From: Salvia splendens
Taxonomy: Eukaryota > Streptophyta > Magnoliopsida > Lamiales > Lamiaceae
Length of the DNA stretch: 64,000 nt
Direction: 5' to 3'
NCBI RefSeq assembly: GCF_004379255.2
Contig: NC_056042.1
Coordinates: 13,005,901 to 13,069,900 of the forward strand
In this document: positions 12,277-22,346 of the stretch, in pieces
How the letters are laid out: the number at the start of each line of letters is the position of its first letter
How positions within the stretch are numbered: position 1 is the first letter of the stretch
Notes under the pieces: model-generated
Told to the model about the DNA's origin: nothing
Seen by the model: the letters and a program-made list of their open reading frames with translations, nothing else
The model's database searches: none
Position numbers and translations under genes: made by a program

Positions 12277-14842
12277 GTTTAAGGTGGTATCAGAACGGGG
12301 ATAGAATCCCGCTGGGACATGGCATTTATGAATATCATATGATACTTTTTGGTTAGAAGTTTCATTTGCATTTCAATTATCATAAACATGTCTCACTGAG
12401 GAGAGAAGGGTCAGCCGCCATGCATCGTCAATTAACTGTGGAAACATTCCATATACATGTTGCACCACATGGGGATTACCTAGGCTTTTGGAACAAAAAG
12501 TACATGGACCAATGATGAGTCAAAGAGGTAGAAACATTAAATAGCACCGAAAAGTGAAATTGTTGACTTTATGAGACTACTGATTCGACCGAGGCCAAGA
12601 TATGGTTGAAAAAGATAGAACATGTGTTCAATCGGATGAGTTGTATATCAGATGAGCGTTTTGATTATACAATGTCTCTTCTTTGAAGCAATACTTACTA
12701 TTGGTGAGAAACAGTCCTACAAGCTATTATACAATCTTTGGTACTAAGTTCAGACGATTTTCCTAGAGAATTTAATGATAGATATATGCAAGAAGTGTAT
12801 TGTGATGATGAAGTAAAGAGAGATTCTGTCTTTAAACAAGAACTATGTTTGTTGTTGATTATGAGCTGGCATTGTTTCAGTATACAAAGTTTATCTAGAC
12901 TGCGTGGTGCGAGTTAATTCAGTTGAGATGCCAGCGGATATTGATTCCCTTGTTCATACACAAATTTGATATTATCATGAGTATAGATTGGTTGTCGCTA
13001 CATCGAACTAAGGCTGCTTGTCATGTTAAAGAAATGGTAATATAATCATCGAGACGAGATCGAGTGATATTTAATGGTATCGACCAATTGCAACTTGTCT
13101 TATATTAGCTACATCGACTTTTCAATTTATTCGAAGTGGAAATCTCTCTGGATTATCACCTGATCAAGAGACAAACTTCACTATTGAGTTACTACCAGGT
13201 ACTGCATTTATTTATATTCACCATTATCAAATGTCTCCATTAGAATTTCAGGAGTTTAAGAAACAGTTACAAGAGTTGTCCGACGAGAGATATGTATAAC
13301 TCAATGTTTTACCTTGGAAAGCACCAATATTATTTTTGAAGAAGAAAGACGACACACTGCGACATTATATACACTATTGGAAGTCGAATCAAGTAACTGT
13401 GAAGAATAAAAATCTATTACCGAGAATAGAAGATTTATTTGATCAATTTCAAGGTATGCAACTATTTTCGAGTACTGATTTTCGACCAAGATACCATCAG
13501 TTGAAGATAGCTAAAGAGAATATTGCAGAGACACCATTTTAAACTCAATACAACCATTATGAGTTTTGGTTATGCCTTTCAAATTAACTATTGCACCTAC
13601 AATTATTTATGGTATTGATGAACAAAGTCTCTCAACCATTCCTATATCACTTAGTGATTATTTTTATTGACTTACTATTATATTTCACGAAGTATAGATG
13701 AGCATGTTAATCACTTGCAGTCACTATTACAAGTTTTGCGAGATAAACAACTTATTGCAAGGTTGGGTAAGTGTGAGTCTAGCTAGATCATATGGTATTA
13801 TTGGGATACATGGTATTAGGTTGAAGAATAGAAATGGATATACAGAATACTGAAGTATTTGTCGACTGAAAAGGATTCTCGATTATGGTTGAATTGATGA
13901 AGAAGTTATTACGGAAGAGTTCTCCTCTTATATGGAGTGAAGCATGTCAAAACAATTTTGATGAGTTGAAGCATTGATTGACTATGTCGCCTATATTGGT
14001 TATTTCCACAGGTACATGATATTATGTTATTTATAGTAATGCACTGCAACATGGATTTGGTTTTCTTCTATTAAAAAAAATGGAAAGTTTATTGCTTATG
14101 CGTCAAGGACAATCACGAGTATATGAAGTTTCTTATTCTATTTCTGATCTGGATTTAGCAGTGTTGTTTTTCCTTCGAAGATTTGGCATCCTTATCTGCA
14201 TAGAGAGACTTTTTGAATTTCGGCCGATCATGACAGATTAAATATTTGATGAGTTAGAAGGAGTTGAATATGAGACATTGTATAGTAGAAAATGTAGAAG
14301 TTCAGTATGTAGAGATTCTAGAAATATCAGAGATTATTTGAGAAATTGTCCAAGATTGATATCATTAAAAGGAAATTGAAAGCGACATGGGATAGACAGA
14401 AGAGTTATAAAGGTAAGTTGAGTCCTCGTTATATTGGTCCGTATGATATTGTTGAAAGAGTGGGACCATTGACATACAGTTAGCATTACCTCCAGAGTTG
14501 GAACAAATTCATAATGTTTTCCACGTCCGTATGCTTCGACGTTATCGATTTGATCCTTCACATAATTTTGAAAGATACTGGTATACAGATTTCTGAGAAA
14601 TTGAGTTATATAGGAGAACCTGTCAATATAGTGGACCACCAGATAAAGCAATTGCGAAGAAAAGATATTCCAATGGTAAAAGTTATTTGGCAAAATCACG
14701 GAGTCGAAGAAGCGACTTGGGAAACAGAGGAAAAGATGAGAAAGAACTATCCACATCTGTTTACGGGTTAGAAATTTTATTGAGCATCTCAAATTTTAAA
14801 GAAATGAATTTTGAGGACAAAATTTTTAAAGAGGGGAAGAAT
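12277..14842 (+). pseudogene. Gypsy-G gag-pol remnants
   Basis: Scattered pieces only. Gag-like text lies near 12600-12900. A decayed reverse-transcriptase N-terminal block is at 13336-13542 (PRIEDLFDQF, FSSTDFRPRYHQL). Near 14050-14250 there is weak RNase H-like text. At 14640-14770 the C-terminal integrase tail is still readable (VKVIWQNHGVEEATWETEE and YPHLF), the type found in Tekay-like chromoviruses. Many stops and large gaps are present; the RT catalytic box and most of integrase are absent. The spacing is about half that of an autonomous Gypsy element. Confidence 0.8.
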
Positions 14843-16290
14843 TGTGACATCCCTAACCCGAAACGTACATCATTTTGCATCATTGCATATTTTATTCCGG
14901 ATTTCAAAATAAATAATGAATATATTATGTATAATATAAATTTGTTTAGTATATAAAATCATTGAATTAAAGTAGTTGTGTATGCATGGGACACGTAGGT
15001 GTTGTGCATGGGACACAACATATATATAGAGAAATAATTAGTCTTGTGCATGGAAAATAGGTACTACTCGTGTAAGTAGGAAAGGAATTGCATGACCTTT
15101 ATGCTTATGTGTTTGCTTAAAAACAAAAAAAAAGGGTGACTAATGGCTAAGCCGATTTCTTTTCTACACATAAGATATTATTGTTGAGAAAATAGAGGGA
15201 AATAAGAAAAAGAAGAAGAAGGAGACGGAGTGCAGAGAGTATAAGATCATAGTTTGAGCTTATGTAGTTAGGATCAAGGAACGTAGATCGGGAATCAAGA
15301 GCTAGGGTTCTACCAGATTACCTATCGTGATAAGGTGTGTATAAATCACACTTTTAATTTTACATGTTTTACTTGCTTCCTTGCTAGGTGTTAAACAAAA
15401 TGAATGATTTGATTATATGATGTGATCCAATATGATTCTATGTTATTTGATATAGATGGTCGAATATGATATGAATATTTGATTGCTGAAATGGACGTGT
15501 TTGTTTAGATATATTGGATAATTTGATGGAATATGATATGTATATGTTATTGGTGCAAAGGATACGTTTATGATACTGATTATGTGAATCATTGGATTAA
15601 AGAGAATTTGTGACAGCCTTGTATTGGATCTGAAATTTTAGAGGGACCCATGAGTCCAAATACAGAGGGACCTTCGGGTCAAATACAGAGGGACCTTCGG
15701 GTCAAATACAGATGGACCTATGAGTCCAATTACAGAGAGACATTTGGGTCATAGAGGAATCCCGGGCAGATACCAGGCTTGACTGTTACAGAATAATAAA
15801 CTGAATACAGTAGCATATGCATATGAATATGAAATGGTTTGTTTTTAAATTATGTTATATATTGTTTCTGATTATATGTATTAATAAAAGAATATGCTTG
15901 ATGTTTGTATCATGTGAGATTAAAGGTGGAAATTTATATATACTGAGTTGTGGCTCATATAAACCACTAATATTTTTCAGGAATAAGATATCAGTGAAGT
16001 TTTTGGTTGACGTGGGTTGTAGGAACTGCATTTGTTATCAGGTTCGGTGGCTGACACACATTGGCAACCTTCTTCTCCTCATCATTTTGCATGTAGATAA
16101 ATGTATAGTATATAGAGTGGTGAGAGGGTTCCACTACTTTACAGGATATTTTGAAATATGTATCGGATAAGTGTTGGTTTGAACTTATATAATATGGGTG
16201 TTCTATGAATTATACTCGTGTATTGATTGCTTTTATGATAAGGGATTTATTTATTATAAGAGTATACGTCAGAGGGGTTGAGGTGTCACA
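14843..16290 (+). repeat. 3' LTR of Gypsy-G (1448 bp)
   Basis: Same ends as the 5' LTR. The 24-bp length difference comes from one extra unit (GAGGGACCTTCGGGTCAAA type) at about 15665-15715. Confidence 0.92.
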
Positions 16291-16295
16291 GCATT

Positions 16296-16808
16296 CATCA
16301 TTTCCTTTAGAGTTCGATTTTTGCGTTCTGCAACACCATTAGATTGTGGTGAATATGGAGCAGTTGTTTGATGAATTATACCACTTGCGTTGCATAACTC
16401 CTCAAACGGGGCTACATATTCGCCTCCTCTATCGCTTCGAATCGTTTTGATTTTACAACCAAGTTGATTCTCAACTTCGTTCTTATAATTTTTTAACGCT
16501 TCTATTGCTTCATCTTTACTTCTTAATAGATAAATGTAGCAATACCTTGTGCAATCATCTATGAAATTGAAAAAGTACTTTTTACCACATCTAGTTTGCA
16601 CCATCTTTAAGTCACATACGTCCGTGTGAATTAATTCAAGGGGTTTTGTGCTTCGTTCAACCGAGTAAAGTCATTTTTGCTTCAAGACAAATTTCATATT
16701 TATCTTGGGTATTCACTTCATTAGCCTTTAGTAAATCTAAATTCACTAATCTTTTAATGGCTTTTGAATTTACATGTCCCAATCTACAATGCCACAAATT
16801 TGAACACT
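16296..16808 (-). pseudogene. Copia-A integrase core and GAG-pre-integrase region
   Basis: Minus strand. A pre-integrase zinc motif region (LWHCRLGHVNS, EICLEAKM) at about 16800-16660 is followed by a frame break, then the integrase core: HTDVC, FNFIDDCTRYCYIYLL, TIRSDRGGEY and SPQSNGVAERKNRTLKEM. The three catalytic acidic residues are all present. The frame is cut at one end by the hAT MITE (16809) and at the other by Gypsy-G, after which it resumes at 10852. Confidence 0.88.
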
Positions 16809-17025
16809 CAGGGGCGGACCCATGTATAAAATGGGTGGGGCTAAAGCCCTCAATAAAATTGTATTTTAAGTATTTTTCTTTTTGAAATTTTATAATTTAT
16901 CTAAATTTAAGGCAAATTATTATTTAAAAGCCCTTATAAATAATCTGAAACTCTAAAAAATATACTTTAAAATAAAATTTAGAAATCACAGCCCTTATCG
17001 ATATTTATTTCTGCGTCCGCCCCTG
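16809..17025. mobile_element. hAT-type MITE, 217 bp, inserted in Copia-A
   Basis: Perfect 11-bp terminal inverted repeats CAGGGGCGGAC / GTCCGCCCCTG and a perfect 8-bp target duplication TGAACACT (16801-16808 and 17026-17033). Interior AT-rich, non-coding. Confidence 0.92.
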
Positions 17026-17889
17026 TGAACACTCAGTCAAGTAAGAGGAAGTAGATGTTTTATTATTATTAGCCAACGGTTTTGCAACACTGCGATTTGC
17101 CACACTGAACTTGAAAAGTCCATCGGTTACATAACCTTTTCCGAGTGACTTTCCAAACTTGTACAATGCAAACTTATCAGACTCAAATACAAGTTTAAAC
17201 CCCTTATTAACTAGTATGTACCCTGATACTAGGTTGTTGCGGATGTCCGGGACATGCAACACATCCTTCAAAGTGATAGTGACGCCAGACGTCATCATGA
17301 GAATCACGTTGCCAATGCCGAGGATTTCGGACAATGCTTGATTCCACATGTTGATCTTCATCCCTTCAACAGCAGTGTAGGAGGAAAACTTGCTCCTATC
17401 TGAGCAGACATGAGCAGTAGCGCCGGTGTCGATGTACCAGCCACCCATGTTATCAACAACGTGGGCTGTCGGCTTCTTCTTCTTCCCGTGGCAGTCCTTG
17501 GCAAAGTGGCCAGTTTTGCCACACTTGAAGCATTCGTCTTCAAATTTCTTTGCAGGCTGCTTTCCTTTTCCTTTATCCTTTTGACCTGGGCGAGGGCGTT
17601 TGTTGGAGGGACCGCCCCGCTTTAACAGATTGGCTTTGGATTCAAGTGGGCTAAAGCCCTTAGCCTTTTGGTCACTTTTGCACACATCAGCCTCAATGCG
17701 CAATTTCACGATCAAGTCTTCAAGGGTCATCTGCTTTCGCTTGTGTTTGAGATAGCTCTTGAAGTCCTTCCAACTGGGAGGAAGCTTGTCACTGATCGTG
17801 CACCTTAAGAATTTGTCGGGCAAGGTCATCCCTTCAGCCACTAGTGCATGGATGATCATTTGTAGCTCTTGAACTTGCTCCATGATGGG
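17026..17889 (-). pseudogene. Copia-A Gag C-terminal half, zinc knuckle and protease
   Basis: After an in-frame stop (17892-17890) the frame continues from MEQVQELQMII. It shows the Gag helical segment, a Lys-rich linker, the nucleocapsid zinc knuckle CFKCGKTGHFAKDC, and the aspartic protease active site WYIDTGATAHVCSD. The following region (NNLVSGYILVNKG) leads to the integrase but is cut by the MITE at 17025. Confidence 0.88.
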
Positions 17890-18687
17890 TCAAGAGTCGA
17901 CCATCTTGTAGTCCATAAATTTGGATGCTACAACTTGTTCAGTACCTGCAGCATTATCTATGATATACTTCCTTTCTAGGCTTTCCCACATCTCTTTTGA
18001 TGTGGTTACAACGGAGTATACATTGTACAAACTATCATCTAAGGCACTTAGAATGAAATTTTTACAAAGATAATCTCCTTTTCTCCAAGCTTCATAGTCC
18101 GCCATGACTTCGAGCCTAGTCTCTTGATCGCTTGGCGCGGACGGCTCGTTTTCAGTGAGTAAGTTGGCGACGCCCAATGTTGTCAAGTAGAACAACATCT
18201 TTTGGTACCACCTTTTGAAGTCAGATCCTCCAAACTTTGGTGGCTTCTCGGCATGTGGCATCATTCTTGGTGCCAAAAGTGTCGTACTTGGTTCATGGAA
18301 GGAACCAATTCCGTTGCCCCCGAAGGAGCCAACAACGTGGTTGGACATAGAGCCCCCACCATTCATGTTGGGCATAGAGCCCGCCATGGTCGTACAAGCC
18401 ACGAAGGAACTAGCACCCGCGTGAGACCCGAAGGCCCCAACACTCGATTCATTAAAGGATCCGAAGGAACCACTAAAACTGGAACCAACCGATCCACTCA
18501 AGGTGGATCCACCAGTGGGCCCAACGGGGTTAACAAACTCTCAAGGCGTTGTTGATGAAGATGGATAGTGCCCGGGAGTGGGCATCATCGTCGGAATCGA
18601 CGATGTGTTGACCGGTGCAGTGGTCGACAAGGTGGATGGAGATGCGGCGGCGGTGGTGGCAGCAACGGTGTTGGATTCAGTCGACAT
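17890..18687 (-). pseudogene. Copia-A Gag N-terminal half
   Basis: The start ATG at 18687-18685 is matched by the Copia-E Gag start. The first 48 codons are Thr/Ala/Ser-rich, then a TGA at 18543-18541 interrupts. The rest has the Gly/Ser-rich repeats (GSSFSGSFGSFNESSVGAFG), then the conserved capsid start EKPPKFGGSDFKRWYQKM and YEAWRKGDYLCKNFILSAL, and ends in TGA at 17892-17890 just before MEQVQEL. The two stops make it non-functional. Confidence 0.87.
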
Positions 18688-18777
18688 CTCCAGCAAAGGT
18701 ATTAAGTTTCGGAAGTGATTAAGTTCAGTTTAGAGATCCAAATTCCTTCAAAGGCAAGTCTTATCTTGTCTTGCGAT
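18688..18777 (-). other. Copia-A leader with putative primer site
   Basis: ATCGCAAGACAAGATAAG follows the LTR end at 18777, matching the run beside the other Copia 5' LTRs in this window. No TGG start. Confidence 0.55.
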
Positions 18778-19847
18778 TGTTGGGATTCTTCTTTTTACAA
18801 GAGATAAAAGCCGGGCGTAATACAACCCAAAGAAGGAATACAAAAGAACGAACTAAACCGAAATTACAATGGAAAAAATCGAAACAGTAAGACCGTAAAA
18901 GTGTTTAGCCGAGTCGAGGAGGCCTCTTTCCGCAAGATGAGATACGCCCCGATAGTGCTCTCGGTTTGGCGTGTCGTCCCCAAAGATAAAACGGTTACGT
19001 CTCTGGTGAAGTATCACCGCAATCAACAGAGCTCCGGCCAACTGGATAGAGGAGAGGGCAGAGCTTTCGACAGGAAAAAACAATGTAGGAGAGGGAGAGA
19101 GCTTATGATGCTATATGCTTTGTGAATGTTGTGTAGAGAAGCATGGAATGACTAGCTTATTTATAGGCTCAGTCCACTGCTGGGGGTCAACAGCCATGAT
19201 GGCTGTCATCATTGCGAGATTGTAACTGCCGAACGTTACGGGCGTTACAAACCGTTACGAGAGCTGCTCCTTGACGCATCAGGAGGTTCGTAATGACGTG
19301 GACTTCATCACGTGTCAGCCACGTAGGCTTGCTGGCGGCGTCATACTGACGATGTCTCATCCCACTTGGCTTGCTGGCGTTGAAACATTGGTGGTCAAAA
19401 AAGAAAAGAACTACACCAACCAGCCTTGGGGTGGAGGCCAAGCACCGAGCCCCAAGACCAGGCCCAAAGAACAGTCCAAAGACCACGGACACGGGCTCGA
19501 GGCTCGCGGCGCGCGCGTGTGGGCTCTACAGCTCATCTTAGTCCACTAGAAGTATTACATGTAATAATCTCACTTATTAAATACTTGTTTAATAAGCTTC
19601 TAACTTTCAATGTGGGATACTTAAATAATCTCATGGCTTCTCTCATAGCTCATTTAATTAACTAGTAATTATTTCGCAACTTTAATCCATTATTTCTCAC
19701 TCACCGGGAATCGGATTTGAGAAAATGAATATACCACGGTCATCTACTCCGAACGTAGATCGACGCTATATTATTTAATTTCATAAAATTAAATATCTCG
19801 TTGGAAGTATTCTTGGTCAAAGTCGTTTGACCGCAACGATTTCAACA
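18778..19847 (-). repeat. 5' LTR of Copia-A (1070 bp)
   Basis: Minus-strand start TGTTGAAATCG at 19847 and end CCCAACA at 18778; TATA box at 19158-19165. It differs markedly from the 3' LTR across its first half, while the last half is more similar. Confidence 0.87.
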
Positions 19848-19944
19848 TGTGCAAGATAACGTGAGGACAATTTGGCACGTAGCTTGATGACCGGTTTGTG
19901 GTCCCCGAGCATAGCCTCCCACAGTGGGACTCTTCCTTCTGAGT
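19848..19944 (-). pseudogene. AKT1-like: AKT1-like exon 11 fragment (ankyrin)
   Basis: Acceptor AACAG then ACTCAGAAGG; joined to the last G of exon 10 it reads DSEGRVPLWEAMLG followed by AKLSS, as in AKT1 ankyrin repeats. Short internal losses are visible after VIKL. It is cut by the Copia-A LTR at 19847. Confidence 0.85.
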
Positions 19945-20010
19945 CTGTTAAAAAGATTAGATGAGAAGAGGAATTAAGTATTAGCAACTGTATAAGTATT
20001 GATTAAATAG

Positions 20011-20066
20011 CTCTGCAGTTGGGATCAGCTCCAGAGTTAAGCATTTCCTTGAGATGCTGCAATGTG
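20011..20066 (-). pseudogene. AKT1-like: AKT1-like exon 10 (ankyrin), shifted, donor lost
   Basis: Starts HIAASQGN after a CAG acceptor and ends in the sequence for GADPNCR. An internal loss shifts the frame: 56 nt where the flanking phases need 3n+1. The donor reads AGAG/CTATTT, so GT has become CT. Confidence 0.8.
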
Positions 20067-20141
20067 CTGAGCATGATGAAGAAACGTGTTTTAGAGGCGA
20101 GCTAAATGAATTTTGGCTAATTAAATCGAAAATGTACTCAC

Positions 20142-20327
20142 CAGAGCTGTTCTTCCTGATTCATTTGGATCAATACCTCTCTTCAACAAATGACGCATCA
20201 ACGATTCGTCTCCTCTAAGTGCTGCAAAACATAGGGTGAGGGGCAGATCCTTTCTTCCGTGTGCAATCATATTCTCGATATCCAACAAAATCCCCTCCAT
20301 TATCGGGTCCTTCGCTTCCTTCAAATG
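20142..20327 (-). pseudogene. AKT1-like: AKT1-like exon 9 (linker and first ankyrin repeat)
   Basis: 186 nt, phase 0 at both ends; reads HLKEAKDPIMEGILLDIENM, DLPLTLCFAALRGDE and DPNESGRTAL, then GTGAGT. Two or three residues usual between NES and GRT are absent. Confidence 0.88.
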
Positions 20328-20499
20328 CTACAAACATCATAGATTTCCTTGCTTAAATGTATGTAAGTTGTAATAGTATTAGTTAGCTAAATCTCATCTC
20401 AACAATTCAAGAAACACTCAGTTCTAGTAATTCTTTGTTGTTTCTGTAGTATGTGCAGAAACACATTTGTATGATGAATATATATATATACATATATAC

Positions 20500-20685
20500 C
20501 TGCAGAAGGTTATTCATGATTATTGTCCCATCTCCAACATTGGCTTGAAGAATGTTCAGAAATGTAGTGCGGTTCAGCCGTAATAGCTGAGTTAAGTATT
20601 TTGTTCTCACGGTGAACAATTGAGGCCTATAACAAAGTACACCAATCTCGCCACAAAGCTCACCAGTTCGTGCCTCGCCAACAAC
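20500..20685 (-). pseudogene. AKT1-like: AKT1-like exon 8 (cyclic-nucleotide-binding domain)
   Basis: 186 nt, phase 0, reading VVGEARTGELCGEIGVLCYR, PQLFTVRT, QLLRLNRTTFLNILQANVGD and IIMNNLLQ, then GTATAT. This is the core of the binding domain and is intact. Confidence 0.92.
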
Positions 20686-20779
20686 CTGCATTGTTGTCAC
20701 AACCAACCATAACCAGTCTTCTTGTGGGTATAGACATTTATATTCACAAATATATATTGAACCTATTAAACAAACTTAC

Positions 20780-20812
20780 ATGTGGAACTCCATTTTTCAT
20801 GACTATTAGCTC
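20780..20812 (-). pseudogene. AKT1-like: AKT1-like exon 7 (33-nt micro-exon)
   Basis: CAG acceptor, ELIVMKNGVPH, GTAAGT donor. Phase 0. It is too short for usual open-frame searches and was placed by homology. Confidence 0.85.
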
Positions 20813-20918
20813 CTGAAAAAGGATAATCAGAAAAAAAAATTCCACATGTTAAACAAAACATAGTGCATAATGAATGAGAAATTTAGAGGAGATCAACTTT
20901 ATGGATCCATTTTTTTAC

Positions 20919-21017
20919 CACTGCCCCATTGGCCAGAATATAAAAGTCTGTTGGCGCTTCATTCTGCAAGATCACATCTTCATTGGGAGCGAAATATTCT
21001 GCCCTCATCTCAGAAAC
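20919..21017 (-). pseudogene. AKT1-like: AKT1-like exon 6
   Basis: 99 nt, phase 0: VSEMRAEYFAPNEDVILQNE then APTDFYILANGAV, followed by GTAAAA. Confidence 0.9.
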
Positions 21018-21097
21018 CTATAAAAGAGTGGCATATGAGAGTGATGCAAGTGGTGAAGAAAAAAATGATTAATTTTGAAATGTTATAATGAATTTAC

Positions 21098-21343
21098 CAG
21101 CTGAAAGAGCAAGCCATTGGAGACTTCACGGAACAAGTAGACCCTATTAACCAAATGGTGGAAAAGGTGGTGCGAGATACTCGACCTAATGGCCTTTGGA
21201 AGTGAATCGAGCTTGTCTTGTCGTTGAAGCCCCTCTGAGTCAGTTCTAAACTTCAACGACAAATGCAAGATCATCGGCTATTGAAGGCGAGAAGGCAGTT
21301 GGTTCCTTTGTGCAAAACTCGTAGCAGCTTGAATTGTATCCCT
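21098..21343 (-). pseudogene. AKT1-like: AKT1-like exon 5 (C-linker), with premature stop
   Basis: 246 nt, phase 0: RDTIQAATSFAQRNQLPSRLQ, then TAG at 21280-21278, then MILHLSLKFRTDSEGLQRQ, LPKAIRSSISHHLF and VYLFREVSN. The stop would remove the whole cytosolic region after S6. Confidence 0.9.
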
Positions 21344-21434
21344 CTATTTTTAGATCAAAAATTTGATTACAGAAATCAGTAAATCTCAATACTCATAGAA
21401 AACAACTTGATATGTTTCGATTGAAGTGACTTAC

Positions 21435-21761
21435 ATAATGTCTGGTCTTACTAGTTCCATGAACCACCAAATTCGTCATATTTCCAATCAAATATGCTGT
21501 GAGTCCGAGGTTGAAGAGCATGTAGAAAATGGCAAACATCATCTCTTTTGAATTCACAGCATGCAAGTATCCATAGCCAACGGTGGAGAGGGTTGTGATG
21601 GACCAATACATGGAAGTAACATACCGAAACCATAAACTTAGTTGGCGAAAATCGACTCCCGGATGCATTGATTTACCAATCCAAGTGTTTGATGGATCAT
21701 CATTATGAGTAGCAAGCAAATAATTGAAGCATCCAACACAATGAACGGTAAAAATAGTAAC
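21435..21761 (-). pseudogene. AKT1-like: AKT1-like exon 4 (S5, pore, S6)
   Basis: 327 nt, phase 0. It runs from [11 protein letters not shown] (S5) through [15 protein letters not shown] and [20 protein letters not shown] (pore helix and filter) to [19 protein letters not shown] (S6) and the donor TAT/GTAAGT. In the filter, TVGYGD of the family is TVGYGY, an Asp to Tyr change by one base (GAC to TAC). Confidence 0.92.
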
Positions 21762-21862
21762 CTATACACAACAACAAATGATGTATAGTTCAATAGCTAA
21801 ATCATTTATTTTAATCAATAAGCTAATGATAAGTCTATGCATTAGTAGTATAATATACTTGC
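21762..21862 (-). other. GC-AG intron of the AKT1-like gene
   Basis: Exon 3 ends AAGCTGATATGC and is followed by GCAAGTAT; the acceptor is TATAG. Only a GC donor at this position joins the exons as KLIC-VTIF in phase 0, matching the family. Confidence 0.75.
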
Positions 21863-21920
21863 GCATATCAGCTTCGCACACCTCACCCAAAAATAGTTAA
21901 AATTCTTATTTTTCTCCATT
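21863..21920 (-). pseudogene. AKT1-like: AKT1-like exon 3 (S4-S5 linker, 58 nt)
   Basis: After AAACAG it reads (R)MEKNKNFNYFWVRCAKLIC when joined to the AG of exon 2. Small exon with the correct phases. Confidence 0.88.
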
Positions 21921-21997
21921 CTGTTTATTTAAGAAGAGAAAGAGGTTAATAATAATACATGAGAATCTTAATATGAGATGAGAAAATATGATTTTAC

Positions 21998-22346
21998 CTA
22001 GCAAACAGAGCACTAACTCGTCTAAGACGCCAGAGACGAAACATGTTGAATAAGCCATATTCCTTTAAAGGCCAAGGTGAAACATACCAAACAAGTTCCG
22101 AAGGAATTGTGGAAATCACATCAAAGGCCAACCAAGAAGTTGCATATTTCTTTGCAATCTTCCTATGATTGTCAACAAAAAGATATGTGCTTCTGTCCAA
22201 GTAAGCTACAAAGAACGTGAGGATGATATCAATTGCAAAGAATCCATTGACGACATTGTCCAAGATAGACTTAGGCCTCCTTGGTGTATCAAGAAACCCG
22301 ACACGCCGTGTAGATAACCAAAATAACCAGAAAAGCTTCCCAAACC
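21998..22346 (-). pseudogene. AKT1-like: AKT1-like exon 2 (S1-S4), frameshifted
   Basis: Acceptor GACAG then VWEAFLVILVIYTA (S1) in one frame. After a loss of about 17 nt, the frame changes to GFLDTPRRPKS, FFAIDIILTFFVAYLDRSTY (S2), DVISTIPSE (S3) and RLWRLRRVSALFAR (S4 voltage sensor). The donor is AG/GTAAAA. The length of 349 nt is 17 short of the 366 needed for phase. The conserved SPFEF linker is missing. Confidence 0.92.

Larger units (their letters stand above)
10853..16290 (+). mobile_element. Gypsy-G: short, decayed Gypsy element nested in Copia-A
   Basis: 5438 bp with LTRs 10853-12276 and 14843-16290, both starting TGTGACATCCC and ending GGTGTCACA, flanked by a perfect 5-bp duplication GCATT. 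A primer site resembling the initiator tRNA-Met type (TGGTATCAGAAC, near 12285-12296) and a polypurine tract (AAAGAGGGGAAGAAT, 14828-14842) are present. The internal region is only about 2.6 kb and non-coding in practice. The near-identity of the LTRs points to recent insertion despite the decayed interior, so it was probably mobilised in trans. Confidence 0.92.
7098..19847 (-). mobile_element. Copia-A: chimeric Copia element with nested Gypsy and MITE
   Basis: Minus-strand order: LTR 18778-19847, gag 17890-18687, gag/zinc knuckle/protease 17026-17889, integrase 16296-16800, reverse transcriptase and RNase H 8730-10852, polypurine tract, LTR 7098-8167. Both LTRs are 1070 bp, but they are different subtypes: one begins TGTTGAAATCG, the other TGTAAAAATCATGG. 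The outer flanks (TGCAT at left, TGTGC at right) do not form a target duplication. Together with the missing host ankyrin exons, this suggests recombination between two insertions. Gypsy-G and a hAT MITE are nested inside. Confidence 0.85.
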
